From assembly GCF_007049795.1 (NCBI RefSeq), contig NZ_SCFY01000022.1, positions 1 through 64,000 of the forward strand: a stretch of DNA of 64,000 nucleotides, in the 5' to 3' direction. The position numbers and the translations under genes were made by a program. Shown here piece by piece: positions 50,550 through 59,144 of this stretch. The notes under the pieces are model-generated. The model had not been told where the DNA came from and ran no database searches. It worked only from the letters and a program-made list of their open reading frames with translations. The DNA is from Ectopseudomonas mendocina (lineage in GTDB: Bacteria; Pseudomonadota; Gammaproteobacteria; Pseudomonadales; Pseudomonadaceae). Position 1 is the first letter of the stretch, and the number at the start of each line of letters is the position of its first letter.

Positions 50550-51326
50550 CTAGGCCGCTGCGGCCGGTTGCGCCTCGGTTGCATCCAGCTGCAGTGCGCT
50601 GGCGATGATGGCCTGGCTGTGCCGCGCCAGTTCGTTGCGGCTGCGTGACTCGCTGGGGATCGGCGCGAGCAGGCGGATCTCGACCTCGCAGGCCGAGCCC
50701 GAGAGCAGGCGCAGCAGGTGCGAGAGCATGTCGTCGTCGCCCACGAACGGCGCCACCGTGCAGGGTTGGCCATCGCGCAAATAACGGATGGCCACTGGTT
50801 GCAGCGCCACGCCGCTGTCGATGGCGCTGCTCAGCAGACGACCGTGAAAGGTGCGCAGGGCCAGGCCGTCAGTGGTGGTGCCTTCGGGAAAGATCAGCAG
50901 GTGATGGCCCTGCTGCAGGTGGCGGGTGAGTTGCTGGCTCACCTGGCTGCTGTCGCCTGCACCGCGGCGGATGAACAGCGTGCCGCCCTTGTGCGCCAGC
51001 CAGCCGGCCAGCGGCCAGCCGCGTACTTCCGCCTTGGACAGAAAGGACAGCGGCTGCAGGGCGCCCAGCAGCGGAATGTCGGTCCATGACACGTGGTTGG
51101 CGACCCACAGCATCGGTTGCGTGGGCAGCTCGCCCTCTACCCGTACGCGAAATGGTAGGGCGCCGCCCAGGCGCGCCAGGAACCAGCGGGTCAGACGTTG
51201 GCGCAGCGGCATCAGGTCGTGCCGAACTACCCGCTCGAACAGGCTGACGATGCCGGCCAGCAGGGCGCCGAAGGCGATTACCAGGGCCAGGTGGGCGAGG
51301 CGCAGGGACAGACGCAGTTTGGCCAT
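50550..51326 (-). CDS. olsA: 1-acyl-glycerol/lyso-ornithine lipid O-acyltransferase (OlsA-like)
   Basis: Membrane-bound acyltransferase of the PlsC family, 258 residues, adding the second acyl chain to lyso-ornithine lipid. An N-terminal hydrophobic helix precedes the catalytic NHVSWTD (H-x4-D) and FPEGTTTDG blocks. ATG 51326 has GGAGG five bases upstream; an ATG at 51398 has none and would add 24 polar residues. It is downstream of olsB on the same strand, as in P. aeruginosa. Ornithine lipids replace phospholipids under phosphate limitation. Confidence 0.9.
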   Translation of the reverse strand: MAKLRLSLRLAHLALVIAFGALLAGIVSLFERVVRHDLMPLRQRLTRWFLARLGGALPFRVRVEGELPTQPMLWVANHVSWTDIPLLGALQPLSFLSKAEVRGWPLAGWLAHKGGTLFIRRGAGDSSQVSQQLTRHLQQGHHLLIFPEGTTTDGLALRTFHGRLLSSAIDSGVALQPVAIRYLRDGQPCTVAPFVGDDDMLSHLLRLLSGSACEVEIRLLAPIPSESRSRNELARHSQAIIASALQLDATEAQPAAAA

Positions 51327-51400
51327 TGAGGCCTCCGCTTGAGAACGAGTGCCAGCATTATCCACGGGCAGCGCCGTTTGGCCATTATCGTGATTCATGC

Positions 51401-51430
51401 CGGCCTGTAGGGGCGAGCTCCTACAGGCCG
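51401..51430. repeat. Hairpin between olsB and olsA
   Basis: CGGCCTGTAGG (51401-51411) and CCTACAGGCCG (51420-51430) form an 11-bp stem. It contains the REP-like core GTAGG and no T-run, so it may modulate the olsB:olsA ratio. Confidence 0.6.
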
Positions 51431-51434
51431 GGTT

Positions 51435-52166
51435 TCAGACTGCCGCCTTGAAGTGCCGGGCGTAGCGTGGGCACAGCTCGTCGCGCTTGAGCAGGATGAA
51501 CACGTCAGCCACCTGGAAATCCTTGTCCCAGCAGGGTTCACCGCAGATCTTCGCGCCCAGGCGCATGTAGGCCTTGAGCAGCGGCGGCATTTCGGCGATG
51601 ACGTTGCCCGGCAGGTCCAGCTGCGGCAGCGGGTGTTTCGGTTCGGCACGCAGGTGCTCGGTGCACAGGTAGCGTTCACGCAGGCGCTGCATGACTGCAT
51701 GGGCCTGGATGCCGCCGTCCTGCATGGAGATGCTGGCGCAGCCCATCAGGTAGCGGTAGCCGCCTTCGTTGAGCACCTCGGCCAGCTCGCCCCAGAGCAC
51801 GGCGATGGTGGCGCCGTTGCGGTAGGCGACATCGACGCAGGTGCGGCCGATTTCCAGCACCGGGCCTTCGAGACCGGCAAGGCCGTGCAGGGCGAATTCT
51901 TCTTCGCTGTAGTAGCGGCCAAGGCCGGCAGCCGCCTGGTGGTCGAGCAGGCGGGTAGTGGCCACCAGCTCGCCGCTTTCCAGGTCACGCACGCCGATAT
52001 GGCGGCAGTGAATGTCGTAGTCGTCCATGTCCAGACCCAGTTCGGCGCCGTTGAGCTTGGCGTCGAATTCCGCGCTGAACACGCGGTAGCGCAAGGCCTG
52101 CGCTTCACGCAGGGCGGCGGGGCCTTGCAGGCGTTCGGCCTGCAGTCGGCGAGCGGTTTGAGTCAT
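51435..52166 (-). CDS. olsB: L-ornithine N-alpha-acyltransferase OlsB
   Basis: GNAT-fold acyltransferase that transfers a 3-hydroxyacyl chain from ACP to ornithine, the first step of ornithine-lipid synthesis. The 243-residue protein has LREAQALRYRVFSAEFDA near the N-terminus, the LEIGRTCVD strand, and GCASISMQDGG, hallmarks of the OlsB/hemolysin-like acyltransferase family. It precedes olsA on the minus strand, and a hairpin separates them. The first gene of the pair. Confidence 0.93.
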   Translation of the reverse strand: MTQTARRLQAERLQGPAALREAQALRYRVFSAEFDAKLNGAELGLDMDDYDIHCRHIGVRDLESGELVATTRLLDHQAAAGLGRYYSEEEFALHGLAGLEGPVLEIGRTCVDVAYRNGATIAVLWGELAEVLNEGGYRYLMGCASISMQDGGIQAHAVMQRLRERYLCTEHLRAEPKHPLPQLDLPGNVIAEMPPLLKAYMRLGAKICGEPCWDKDFQVADVFILLKRDELCPRYARHFKAAV

Positions 52167-52290
52167 GCCAGATCCTCCGTGTGCCGGCTGGATGCTTGCA
52201 GCCGGTCGATCTTGTTGGGCAAGCTCAGGCTAGGTAGCTGCGGTGTCACCACCGTGAAGCTTTTTTGATGCTTATGTGACAGCGGCTTAG

Positions 52291-53205
52291 ATGCTGCTGC
52301 GAGTAGCCGATGCGATGCCTTGGTCGAGCCTGTTTCAGCCTATCGAGCGCCTGACTGCCGAGTCGGGGCTGGAGGACTGGTATGCCCGCCTGCTGGCGCG
52401 TCTGGGCGGCACGCCACAGCCCTTCGAACTGGCGCTGGTGGGCGGTTTGCAGGCGGCTACGCCTGGGCTGGCCTTTCTCGCTGGCTATCAGGCGGCGCTG
52501 CGTGTGCTGTGGCCGGCGGCGCCCTGGACGGCCGGTGCGCTGTGTGTGACGGAGAACCGCAGCACCCGCCCGGCGGACATGAACACGCGTATAGACGGTC
52601 TGCACATCGTGGGTCGCAAGGATTTTGTCACCGCCGCCGAATGCGCCGACTGGCTGCTGGTAGCGGCGCGCGAAGAGGGCGAAGGGCAGGCGCCGCGTCT
52701 AGCCCTCGGTGTGGTGCGCCAGGGCGCACCCGGCGTGCGCATCGAGCCGCTGCCTGCCTTGCCGCTGATGCCGGATATCGGCCATGCCCGTTTGCATCTG
52801 GATCAGGCGCAGGGCGAGCGTTTGGCAGGCGATGGCTGGGACGACTACGTCAAACCCTTTCGTACGCTGGAAGACGCGCACGTCCTCGCGGCAGTGGCGG
52901 CCTGGCTGTTCGGTGTCGGGCGCGAAAGCGCCTGGCCCGAATCCCTGCAGTTGCGTTTGCAGGCACTGTTGGCCGGCTGCGCCGAGGTGGCGCGGCAAGC
53001 GCCCAATGCTGCCACCACTCATCTGCTGCTCGCCGGCCTGTTCGCCCAACAGCAAGCGCTGGCTGACGAACTGGACGCCGCCTTCGCCGCGGGGCCTACG
53101 CACTGGGCCGCGCTATGGCAGCGCGACAAGGGTTTGCTGCGCATTGCCGAGGCGGCGCGCAGCAAACGTCTGGAGAAAGCGCGGCAGATTGTCGCCGGCT
53201 CTTGA
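52291..53205 (+). CDS. Acyl-CoA dehydrogenase-like protein of unknown function
   Basis: A 304-residue protein that loosely resembles an acyl-CoA dehydrogenase C-terminal fold: FKTLEDAHVLAAVAAWLFGV-type helices (here KPFRTLEDAHVLAAV) and long alpha-helical C-terminus. It lacks the FAD-domain motifs I would expect in a full member, so the call is weak. The start could be the later ATG at 52315 (MPWSSLFQ); no strong ribosome site supports either. Its stop overlaps the ANR-like box that serves the next gene. Confidence 0.55.
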   Translation: MLLRVADAMPWSSLFQPIERLTAESGLEDWYARLLARLGGTPQPFELALVGGLQAATPGLAFLAGYQAALRVLWPAAPWTAGALCVTENRSTRPADMNTRIDGLHIVGRKDFVTAAECADWLLVAAREEGEGQAPRLALGVVRQGAPGVRIEPLPALPLMPDIGHARLHLDQAQGERLAGDGWDDYVKPFRTLEDAHVLAAVAAWLFGVGRESAWPESLQLRLQALLAGCAEVARQAPNAATTHLLLAGLFAQQQALADELDAAFAAGPTHWAALWQRDKGLLRIAEAARSKRLEKARQIVAGS

Positions 53206-53215
53206 TCCATATCAG
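53202..53215 (+). promoter_or_regulatory. ANR/FNR box upstream of the di-iron protein gene
   Basis: TTGAT-CCAT-ATCAG, one base off the TTGAT-N4-ATCAA consensus. A CATAAG at 53236-53241 falls near the expected -10, and the start codon is at 53272. Confidence 0.72.
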
Positions 53216-53271
53216 TACGCTGCCAAGGGTGTGCGCATAAGGTTGCCTCGCGATTCATCTACGAGGTTTCC

Positions 53272-54057
53272 ATGCGCCGCGAGCCCATCGTGCTGTTCGA
53301 TAACGGCAGCCACCAATGCCTGATGTTCGATGACCTGGTCAGCGGCGAAGGCGTGCAATCCAACCAGTTCCTGATCACCGACAATGAGCAGTACCTGCTG
53401 CTCGATCCAGGCGGCGACCTGACCTACACGCCGCTTTCGCTGGAGCTGTCCAAGCACATTCCGGTGCAGGACTTGACCTACATCTTCGCCTCGCACCAGG
53501 ACCCGGACATCATCGCCTCGCTCGACAAGTGGCTGCTGCACACCCGCGCGCGGGTGATCTGCTCCAAGCTGTGGGCGCGTTTTCTGCCGCACCTGACCGC
53601 CAACTACCTGGTGCTGAGCCGCGGCATCAACACCTTCGATCGCATCATCGCGCTGCCGGATCGAGGTCAGAGCATCCCGCTGGGCAAATGCTCGCTCAAG
53701 GCCGTGCCGGCGCACTTCCTGCACTCGGTGGGTAACTTCCAGGTGTACGACCCGGTGAGCAAGATTCTCTTCTCCGGTGACATGGGCGCCTCGCTGGTGG
53801 ATGACGCCACGCCGGTGCGCGACTTCGTCAACCATGTGCCGAACATGGAAGGCTTCCACCGGCGTTACATGGCTGGCAACAAGGCCTGCCGCCTGTGGGC
53901 GGCGATGGTGCGGCAGATGGACGTGGCGATGATCGTGCCGCAGCATGGCCGGCCCTTCGTCGGCCCGGAAATGATCAGCGCCTTCCTCTACTGGATCGAG
54001 AACCTCGAATGCGGTCTCGACCTGATGGGGCCTGAGGATTACCAACTGCCCAAATGA
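53272..54057 (+). CDS. MBL-fold oxygen-binding di-iron protein (ODP family)
   Basis: A 261-residue metallo-beta-lactamase fold protein. The metal ligands are H75, D77 and D79 in HQDPDI, H148 and/or H151 in PAHFLHSVGN, D170 in SGDMG and H225 in PQHGRP, matching the flavodiiron-type di-iron site. There is no flavodoxin domain, as in stand-alone ODPs that bind O2 reversibly and act as sensors with chemotaxis or c-di-GMP partners. No partner kinase or cyclase is adjacent. An ANR-like box lies just upstream, so it is probably made at low oxygen. Confidence 0.87.
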   Translation: MRREPIVLFDNGSHQCLMFDDLVSGEGVQSNQFLITDNEQYLLLDPGGDLTYTPLSLELSKHIPVQDLTYIFASHQDPDIIASLDKWLLHTRARVICSKLWARFLPHLTANYLVLSRGINTFDRIIALPDRGQSIPLGKCSLKAVPAHFLHSVGNFQVYDPVSKILFSGDMGASLVDDATPVRDFVNHVPNMEGFHRRYMAGNKACRLWAAMVRQMDVAMIVPQHGRPFVGPEMISAFLYWIENLECGLDLMGPEDYQLPK

Positions 54058-54070
54058 AGGTGGGATCAGA

Positions 54071-54200
54071 CTGTGTGAAAACGTAGCGAGCGAAGGTCAG
54101 GCAAGGCAAAAATAGGCGAAGAAGCGCAGTTTACGAGTTGTAAATGAGCATTCTGAGCCTGTTTTTAACGCAGTATGGCCGAGCGTAGTAGTTTTCACAG
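54071..54200. mobile_element. MITE-like hairpin element
   Basis: CTGTGTGAAAAC (54071-54082) pairs with GTTTTCACAG (54191-54200). Inside, AAAAATAGGC (54109-54118) pairs with GCCTGTTTTT (about 54157-54166), and TTTACgagttGTAAA forms the centre. The whole 130 bp can fold into one long imperfect hairpin with no coding capacity, in a gap between two unrelated genes. Confidence 0.55.
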
Positions 54201-54283
54201 CCGTCTGAGATGGCGGTTTCGTCGCTTCAAGCAGTCATCATCGCCGTGCTAGGGTGCGCCACGATTTCTGATCGAGGCCGCCC

Positions 54284-55402
54284 ATGCCCACTTCCTTGCT
54301 TCGTCGACTGAGCCTGGCGCTCGGTTTCAGCCTGGCTGCCAGCACCGCCGTGGCGGAAAGCTGGCCGCAACCCGACTGGCAGAGCCAACCCGCACAACCG
54401 TCCGCCGCCATCGCCGAGCTTGAGGCCTATGCTTTTGCCCCGCGCGACGATGCCGAACGCAAAGGTGTGCGCACCGATGCGCTGCTGGTGATCCGCGATG
54501 GGCAGATCGTCTACGAACGCTACGCCGAGCCGACCACCGCGCAGACGCCGCACCTCTCCTGGTCGATGGCCAAGAGCCTGCTCGCCACCACCCTCGGTGT
54601 GGCCTATGGCGAGGGACGCTTCAAGCTAGATGCACCGGTGGCGCAGTACTACCCGCCGATGGCGGACCACCCACAGATCAAGATCGGTCATCTGCTCAAC
54701 TGGGCCTCGGGCCTGGCCTGGCAGGAGGCCTACGAGTACGCGCCGCTGAAATCCTCGGTGGTGGCCATGCTCTATACCCGTGGTCGCGACGACATGGCTG
54801 CGTTCACCGCCGCACGTGAGGCCGATGCCGCACCGGGAACGCGCTTTCGTTATTCCAGCGGCGACAGCAACCTGCTGGCTGCCGCGTTGCGCGGCATGGT
54901 CGGCGAGCAGGCTTACGCCGACTATCCCTGGACGGCATTGTTCGAGCCGCTGGGTATCAGCAACGCGACCTGGGAGCGCGATGCCAGCGGCACCTTCATC
55001 GCCTCGTCCTACGCTTACATGACCGCGCGCGACCTGGCCCGTGTCGGCCTGCTGATGCAGCGCGGTGGCCGTTGGGGTGAGCGCCAGCTGCTGCCGGCAG
55101 CCTGGGTCGATTTTGTCGCCACGCCCTTCGCCGGCTATCAGCCACAGAGTTTCGCGCCTGGCGACGCGGTGCCGGGCGGGCACTGGTGGCTCAACGCTGA
55201 ACTGCTGGGTAGAACGCGGCCCTGGCCGGATGCGCCGTCCGATACCATCGCCGCGCTCGGACATTGGGGCCAAGGCCTGTACGTGATGCCGCAGGAGAAC
55301 CTGGTGGTGGTGCGTTACGCCGATGACCGCGATGGCAGCTTCCAGCACAACGAGCTGCTCAAGCGCGTGCGTGCGGCCTTCGCCGTGGAGGTGCAGCCAT
55401 GA
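54284..55402 (+). CDS. Serine hydrolase (class C beta-lactamase-related)
   Basis: A 372-residue secreted hydrolase of the beta-lactamase/DD-peptidase superfamily (6-aminohexanoate-dimer-hydrolase type). The signal peptide ends around VAE (residues 22-25). The nucleophile is S94 in SMAK, followed by Y190-S-S as the second motif and GHWGQG as the third. It probably cleaves an amide or ester in the periplasm; the substrate is unknown. Its last four bases overlap the start of a small cysteine-rich membrane protein gene, so the two are coupled. Confidence 0.9.
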   Translation: MPTSLLRRLSLALGFSLAASTAVAESWPQPDWQSQPAQPSAAIAELEAYAFAPRDDAERKGVRTDALLVIRDGQIVYERYAEPTTAQTPHLSWSMAKSLLATTLGVAYGEGRFKLDAPVAQYYPPMADHPQIKIGHLLNWASGLAWQEAYEYAPLKSSVVAMLYTRGRDDMAAFTAAREADAAPGTRFRYSSGDSNLLAAALRGMVGEQAYADYPWTALFEPLGISNATWERDASGTFIASSYAYMTARDLARVGLLMQRGGRWGERQLLPAAWVDFVATPFAGYQPQSFAPGDAVPGGHWWLNAELLGRTRPWPDAPSDTIAALGHWGQGLYVMPQENLVVVRYADDRDGSFQHNELLKRVRAAFAVEVQP

Positions 55403-55719
55403 TCCGTCGTCACCCGATTCTCAGCGCGCTGGCACTGCTGCTGATACTGCTGCTGGCCTGGGCCTGGCCGAACCGCGCTTACCTGCAAGCGTTTCCGGAC
55501 ATCATCGGCGCCTACACGGCCAAGGAATACTGCTCCTGCCGTTACGTCAGCGGTAACCCGGCGGCCTACTGCGAAGGCTATGTCGCGCAGTACGTGCCGA
55601 TCAGCAGCCTGCTGGATGACGAAAGCGCCAAACGTGTGACCGCCAGCGGCCTCGGCCGCACTCACAGCGCAGCCTGGCTGGGTGAGCGGCGGGGCTGCCA
55701 GTTGCTGCCGAGCAAGTAG
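55399..55719 (+). CDS. Small membrane-anchored Cys-rich protein coupled to the serine hydrolase
   Basis: A 106-residue protein with an N-terminal membrane helix or uncleaved signal (about 8-25) and four cysteines at 45, 47, 58 and 100 in an exported domain (EYCSCRY, AYCEGY, RRGCQL). I do not recognise the family. Its ATG overlaps the hydrolase stop by 4 bases. It could be a dedicated accessory or inhibitor of the hydrolase, which is inference from coupling alone. Confidence 0.7.
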   Translation: MIRRHPILSALALLLILLLAWAWPNRAYLQAFPDIIGAYTAKEYCSCRYVSGNPAAYCEGYVAQYVPISSLLDDESAKRVTASGLGRTHSAAWLGERRGCQLLPSK

Positions 55720-55768
55720 GGCGGGTGAAACCCGCCACCTCGGCAGCGGCGGGTTGCACCCGCCCTAC
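55716..55768. repeat. GTAGGGCGGGTG inverted repeat, copy 1
   Basis: GTAGGGCGGGTGAAACCCGCC faces GGCGGGTTGCACCCGCCCTAC with a short spacer. A copy with the same 21-bp arms and a different spacer occurs at 59080-59133. Confidence 0.8.
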
Positions 55769-55848
55769 GGTGCTGTGTGCGTTGGGCTTTGCAAGGCCTG
55801 CGCTGGCGACTATCGTTGCCGCTTGGTCATGCCGTTTTCCGAGTCCCC

Positions 55849-56421
55849 ATGCGCCTTTCGTTTTTCGCCCTGCTGCTGGCTGCCGCCTTGCCCGTCCACG
55901 CCGACTGGTATCTGGACAACGAGTCCTCGCGGCTGTCGTTCATTTCTACCCACTCCGGCAGCCAGTCGGAGGTGCATCGCTTTCTCACCCTGCATGGGCA
56001 GATCGCCGCTGATGGGCGTGCGCGCCTGCGGGTGGATCTGGATTCTGTAAGCACCGGTATCGCGCTGCGCGATGAGCGCTTGCGCAGCCTGCTGTTCGAT
56101 ACCTCGCGCCTGCCCGAGGCGCGCATCAGCGCTCAGGTCAACCTGCCACAACTCACCGACCTGGCGCCCGGCGCGCAGCTGGAACTGCGCCTGCCGCTGC
56201 AACTGACCCTCAACGAGCACAGCCGCGAGCTGGACAGCGAGCTACTGGTGACTCGCCTGGATGATCGCCGCTTTCAGGTGGTGACCCTGGCTCCGCTGGT
56301 GTTGCACGCCGAAGACTTCGCCCTGGCCAGTGGCGTCGAGGCGCTGCGCAAGGTCACCGACCTGCCGGCCATCAGCCTGTCGGTGCCGGTGGGCGCCGTG
56401 CTGATCTTCACGGCGCGTTGA
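55849..56421 (+). CDS. YceI-family periplasmic lipid-binding protein
   Basis: A 190-residue lipocalin-like protein of the YceI family. The signal peptide ends VHA (about residue 18), then WYLDNESSRLSFIST begins the barrel that in homologues binds polyisoprenoids. ATG 55849 is preferred because the upstream in-frame start has no ribosome site. Its stop overlaps the TTG start of the next gene by 4 bases, so co-translation with the phospholipase-D-type enzyme is likely. Confidence 0.85.
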   Translation: MRLSFFALLLAAALPVHADWYLDNESSRLSFISTHSGSQSEVHRFLTLHGQIAADGRARLRVDLDSVSTGIALRDERLRSLLFDTSRLPEARISAQVNLPQLTDLAPGAQLELRLPLQLTLNEHSRELDSELLVTRLDDRRFQVVTLAPLVLHAEDFALASGVEALRKVTDLPAISLSVPVGAVLIFTAR

Positions 56422-57578
56422 GCGTGCACAAGCGCGGCCGCATCTTTCCCTGGCGGGGCGGCAATCGCTTCGAATTGCTGCTGGACGGGCCGGCGTTTTT
56501 CCCACGTATGCTGGCGGCCATCGAGGGCGCGCAGCAGCAGGTGGAAATCGAGCTTTACCTGATCGAGGATGGCCGCTGCAGTGAGCGCGTGGTCGATGCC
56601 CTGTGCCGGGCGGCCGAGCGCGGCGTAGCGGTGCGTGGTCTGTTCGATGCCTATGGCGCGGCGGGGCTGGGTGCTGCGCTGCGTGAACGCATGCAGGCCG
56701 CGGGCGTGCAGCTGCGCTGGTACAACCCGGTGCGCTGGCGGCGTGGCATCCGCAACTTTCACCGCGACCACCGCAAGCTGCTGCTGGTGGATCAGCGCCT
56801 GGCTTACGTCGGCGGCACTGGCTCCACCGACGAGTTCTGGCTGCCGGATGAGGCCCGCAGCCCCTGGCACGAAGTCATGGTGGAAATGGAAGGGCCGCTG
56901 GTGGGCGACTGGCAGCAGTTGTTCGAGCAACTCTGGCTGGCGCGTTTTTCCTGGCGCCCCAGCCATCAGCCGGCCGCGCTGAGCCTGCCCGAATGCCCGC
57001 CAGCAGGGATTGGCCTGGGGCGTGTGGCCTATGCCGACGCGGCGCAGCACCGCGACATCCTGCTGTCGCTGCTACGTGCCTTGCGCGGGGCCAAGCAGCG
57101 GGTCTGGCTGGCCACACCGTACTTCCTGCCGACCTGGAAAATCCGCCGTGCCCTGCGCCGCGCCGCGGCCCGTGGCGTCGAAGTGCGCCTGTTGCTGGCC
57201 GGGCGCCACACTGACCATCCTCCAGTGCGTTTTGCTGGCCAGCGCTACTACCCCAAGTTGCTCAGAGCTGGTGTGCGCATCTTCGAATACCAGCCGCGTT
57301 TTCTGCACCTGAAGATGGTCCTGGTGGACGACTGGGTCAGCGTTGGTTCGTGCAACTTCGACCACTGGAACCTGCGCTTCAACCTCGACGCAAACGTCGA
57401 GGCGCTCGACCCGGACTTTACCCAGGCGGTAACGGCCAGCTTCATCGAGGACTTTGGCGTCAGCCGCGAAATCACCCTCGACGACTGGCGCCAACGCCCC
57501 TGGTGGCGTCGTGCGCAACAGCGGTTGTGGGGCTGGCTGGATCGGCTGGCGGTGAATCTGTTGGATCGTTGGCGTTGA
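56418..57578 (+). CDS. clsB: Phospholipase D-family cardiolipin synthase (ClsB-like)
   Basis: A 386-residue membrane-associated phosphatidyltransferase with two HKD motifs: HRKLLLVD and HLKMVLVD. It lacks the long N-terminal membrane helices of ClsA, so it resembles ClsB, which makes cardiolipin from phosphatidylglycerol (and phosphatidylethanolamine). The start is TTG 56418 overlapping the YceI stop; a GTG at 56424 is an alternative. Confidence 0.88.
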   Translation: MSVHKRGRIFPWRGGNRFELLLDGPAFFPRMLAAIEGAQQQVEIELYLIEDGRCSERVVDALCRAAERGVAVRGLFDAYGAAGLGAALRERMQAAGVQLRWYNPVRWRRGIRNFHRDHRKLLLVDQRLAYVGGTGSTDEFWLPDEARSPWHEVMVEMEGPLVGDWQQLFEQLWLARFSWRPSHQPAALSLPECPPAGIGLGRVAYADAAQHRDILLSLLRALRGAKQRVWLATPYFLPTWKIRRALRRAAARGVEVRLLLAGRHTDHPPVRFAGQRYYPKLLRAGVRIFEYQPRFLHLKMVLVDDWVSVGSCNFDHWNLRFNLDANVEALDPDFTQAVTASFIEDFGVSREITLDDWRQRPWWRRAQQRLWGWLDRLAVNLLDRWR

Positions 57579-57617
57579 GAAAGGCCCGCTCAGGACGGCG
57601 AGCGGGCCTGAAAGCAC

Positions 57618-58961
57618 TTAGCCGAGGAAGTAGAACGCGCCGCAGATCACCACGCCCGAGTACAGCAGCATCATCAGGCAGTAGCCCATGATGTCGCGGG
57701 CGCCGAGGCCGACGATGCCGAGCAGCGGCAGCGCCCAGAACGGCTGGATCATGTTGGTCCAGGCGTCGCCCCAGGCAATTGCCATGGCGGTGACGGTCGG
57801 CGAAACACCTAGAGCCTGGGCGGCTGGCAGCATGATCGGGCCTTGCACGGCCCACTGGCCGCCACCGGACGGGACGAACACGTTGACCACGCCTGCGCTG
57901 AGGAAGGCCAGCAGCGGGAAGGTGTCGGCCGACGACCAGGAAATGAACGCCTCGGTGATCTGCCGACCGAGGGAGATTCCGTCGGCGTTGGCGCCCATCA
58001 TCATGCCCATGATCCCAGCGTAGAAGGGGAACAGCAGGACGATGCCGCCGATGCCGCGCACGCTCTCGTCCACCGCACGCATGTAGCGCTCCGGGGTGCC
58101 GTGCATCAGCAGGCCGCTGAACAGGAAGATGGCGATGACCACGTCCAGGCCAAGCACGAAACCCTTGGTGGCGAAGTGGTTGAACAGATAGATGCCAGCC
58201 ATGGCCACCAGTGCCAGACCGAGGATGCGGCTATCGTCCAGGCGCTGCGCCGGGGTTTCACGGGACGGCAGTTCCGCACGCGATTCCACCAGTTTTGCCG
58301 GGTCGGCGACCTTGGCGCCCTGACGCGGGTGCATGGCGCGGTTGAGCAGCGGCAGGCCGATCACCAGGAGCGCGACGATGGTCAGGTTGAGGTTGCTGAA
58401 CAGGGTTTCGGTGATGCTTACCGGGTCTGTCAGTACGCCTGCAGTGATGCGTGCCAGATCCGGGCCGCCGGTGGCCAGGGAGAGCGGCACCGAACCGGCC
58501 AGGCCGCCGTGCCAGACCAGGAAGCCCGAGTAGGCCGACGCCACCAGCAGCGGGTAGTCGACGCCGTCGACCTTGCGTGCCAGGGCGCGAGCGAATACCG
58601 CGCCGATCACCAGGCCAAAACCCCAGTTCACCCAGCAGCCGACCAGTGCCACCAGGGTGACCATGATGATTGCCTGACCGGGGGTGCGGGCCATACCGGC
58701 CAGACGGTCGAGTTGACGGTTGATGATCGGCGCGCTGGCCAGTGCATGGCCGGTGACGAAGATCAGTGACATCTGCATGGCGAAACCGAGTAACGTCCAG
58801 AAGCCGCCGCTCCAGTGCTGCACCATGGCCGGTAGCGATTGGCCGGTGGAGAAGATGCCGGCGAGTAGTACGCCCAGCGTGAGCAAGGCGGAGAACACGA
58901 AGGGCGAGGGCAGGTACTTCTGTACCAGGCTCACGCTCATGCGGGTGAGGGTATTGAACAT
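57618..58961 (-). CDS. atoE: Short-chain fatty acid transporter (AtoE family)
   Basis: Inner-membrane permease of 447 residues with about ten helices. FNTLTRMSVSLVQKYLPSPFVFSALLTL opens the protein, and GGGQWAVQGPIMLPAA and AWGDAWTNMIQPFWALPLLGI are conserved in the AtoE/short-chain fatty acid transporter family. ATG 58961 has AGAGG upstream. It is the last gene of the minus-strand CoA-transferase cluster, separated from the thiolase by a repeat. It probably takes up acetoacetate or short acids. Confidence 0.88.
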   Translation of the reverse strand: MFNTLTRMSVSLVQKYLPSPFVFSALLTLGVLLAGIFSTGQSLPAMVQHWSGGFWTLLGFAMQMSLIFVTGHALASAPIINRQLDRLAGMARTPGQAIIMVTLVALVGCWVNWGFGLVIGAVFARALARKVDGVDYPLLVASAYSGFLVWHGGLAGSVPLSLATGGPDLARITAGVLTDPVSITETLFSNLNLTIVALLVIGLPLLNRAMHPRQGAKVADPAKLVESRAELPSRETPAQRLDDSRILGLALVAMAGIYLFNHFATKGFVLGLDVVIAIFLFSGLLMHGTPERYMRAVDESVRGIGGIVLLFPFYAGIMGMMMGANADGISLGRQITEAFISWSSADTFPLLAFLSAGVVNVFVPSGGGQWAVQGPIMLPAAQALGVSPTVTAMAIAWGDAWTNMIQPFWALPLLGIVGLGARDIMGYCLMMLLYSGVVICGAFYFLG

Positions 58962-59079
58962 CGATGACGCCTCTTTCTTATGGTTGTGTAAGGGCTGTTC
59001 CAGGCATTCAGGTCGGTTGTGCCTGGCGGGTGGAAATGACAACGCCCGGCCGGAGCCGAGCGGATGGTTGTGTTGCTCC

Positions 59080-59133
59080 GTAGGGCGGGTGAAACCCGCC
59101 GGTTCCGATAGTGGCGGGTTGCACCCGCCCTAC
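59080..59133. repeat. GTAGGGCGGGTG inverted repeat, copy 2
   Basis: The 21-bp arms are the same as copy 1 at 55716-55768 and the spacer differs. It lies between the thiolase stop and the transporter start. Confidence 0.8.
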
Positions 59134-59144
59134 GGTTTCGCGCT

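Noticed and set aside
52291..53205. A confident acyl-CoA dehydrogenase call
   Set aside because: The protein is short and lacks clear FAD-binding motifs; kept only as a weak likeness.
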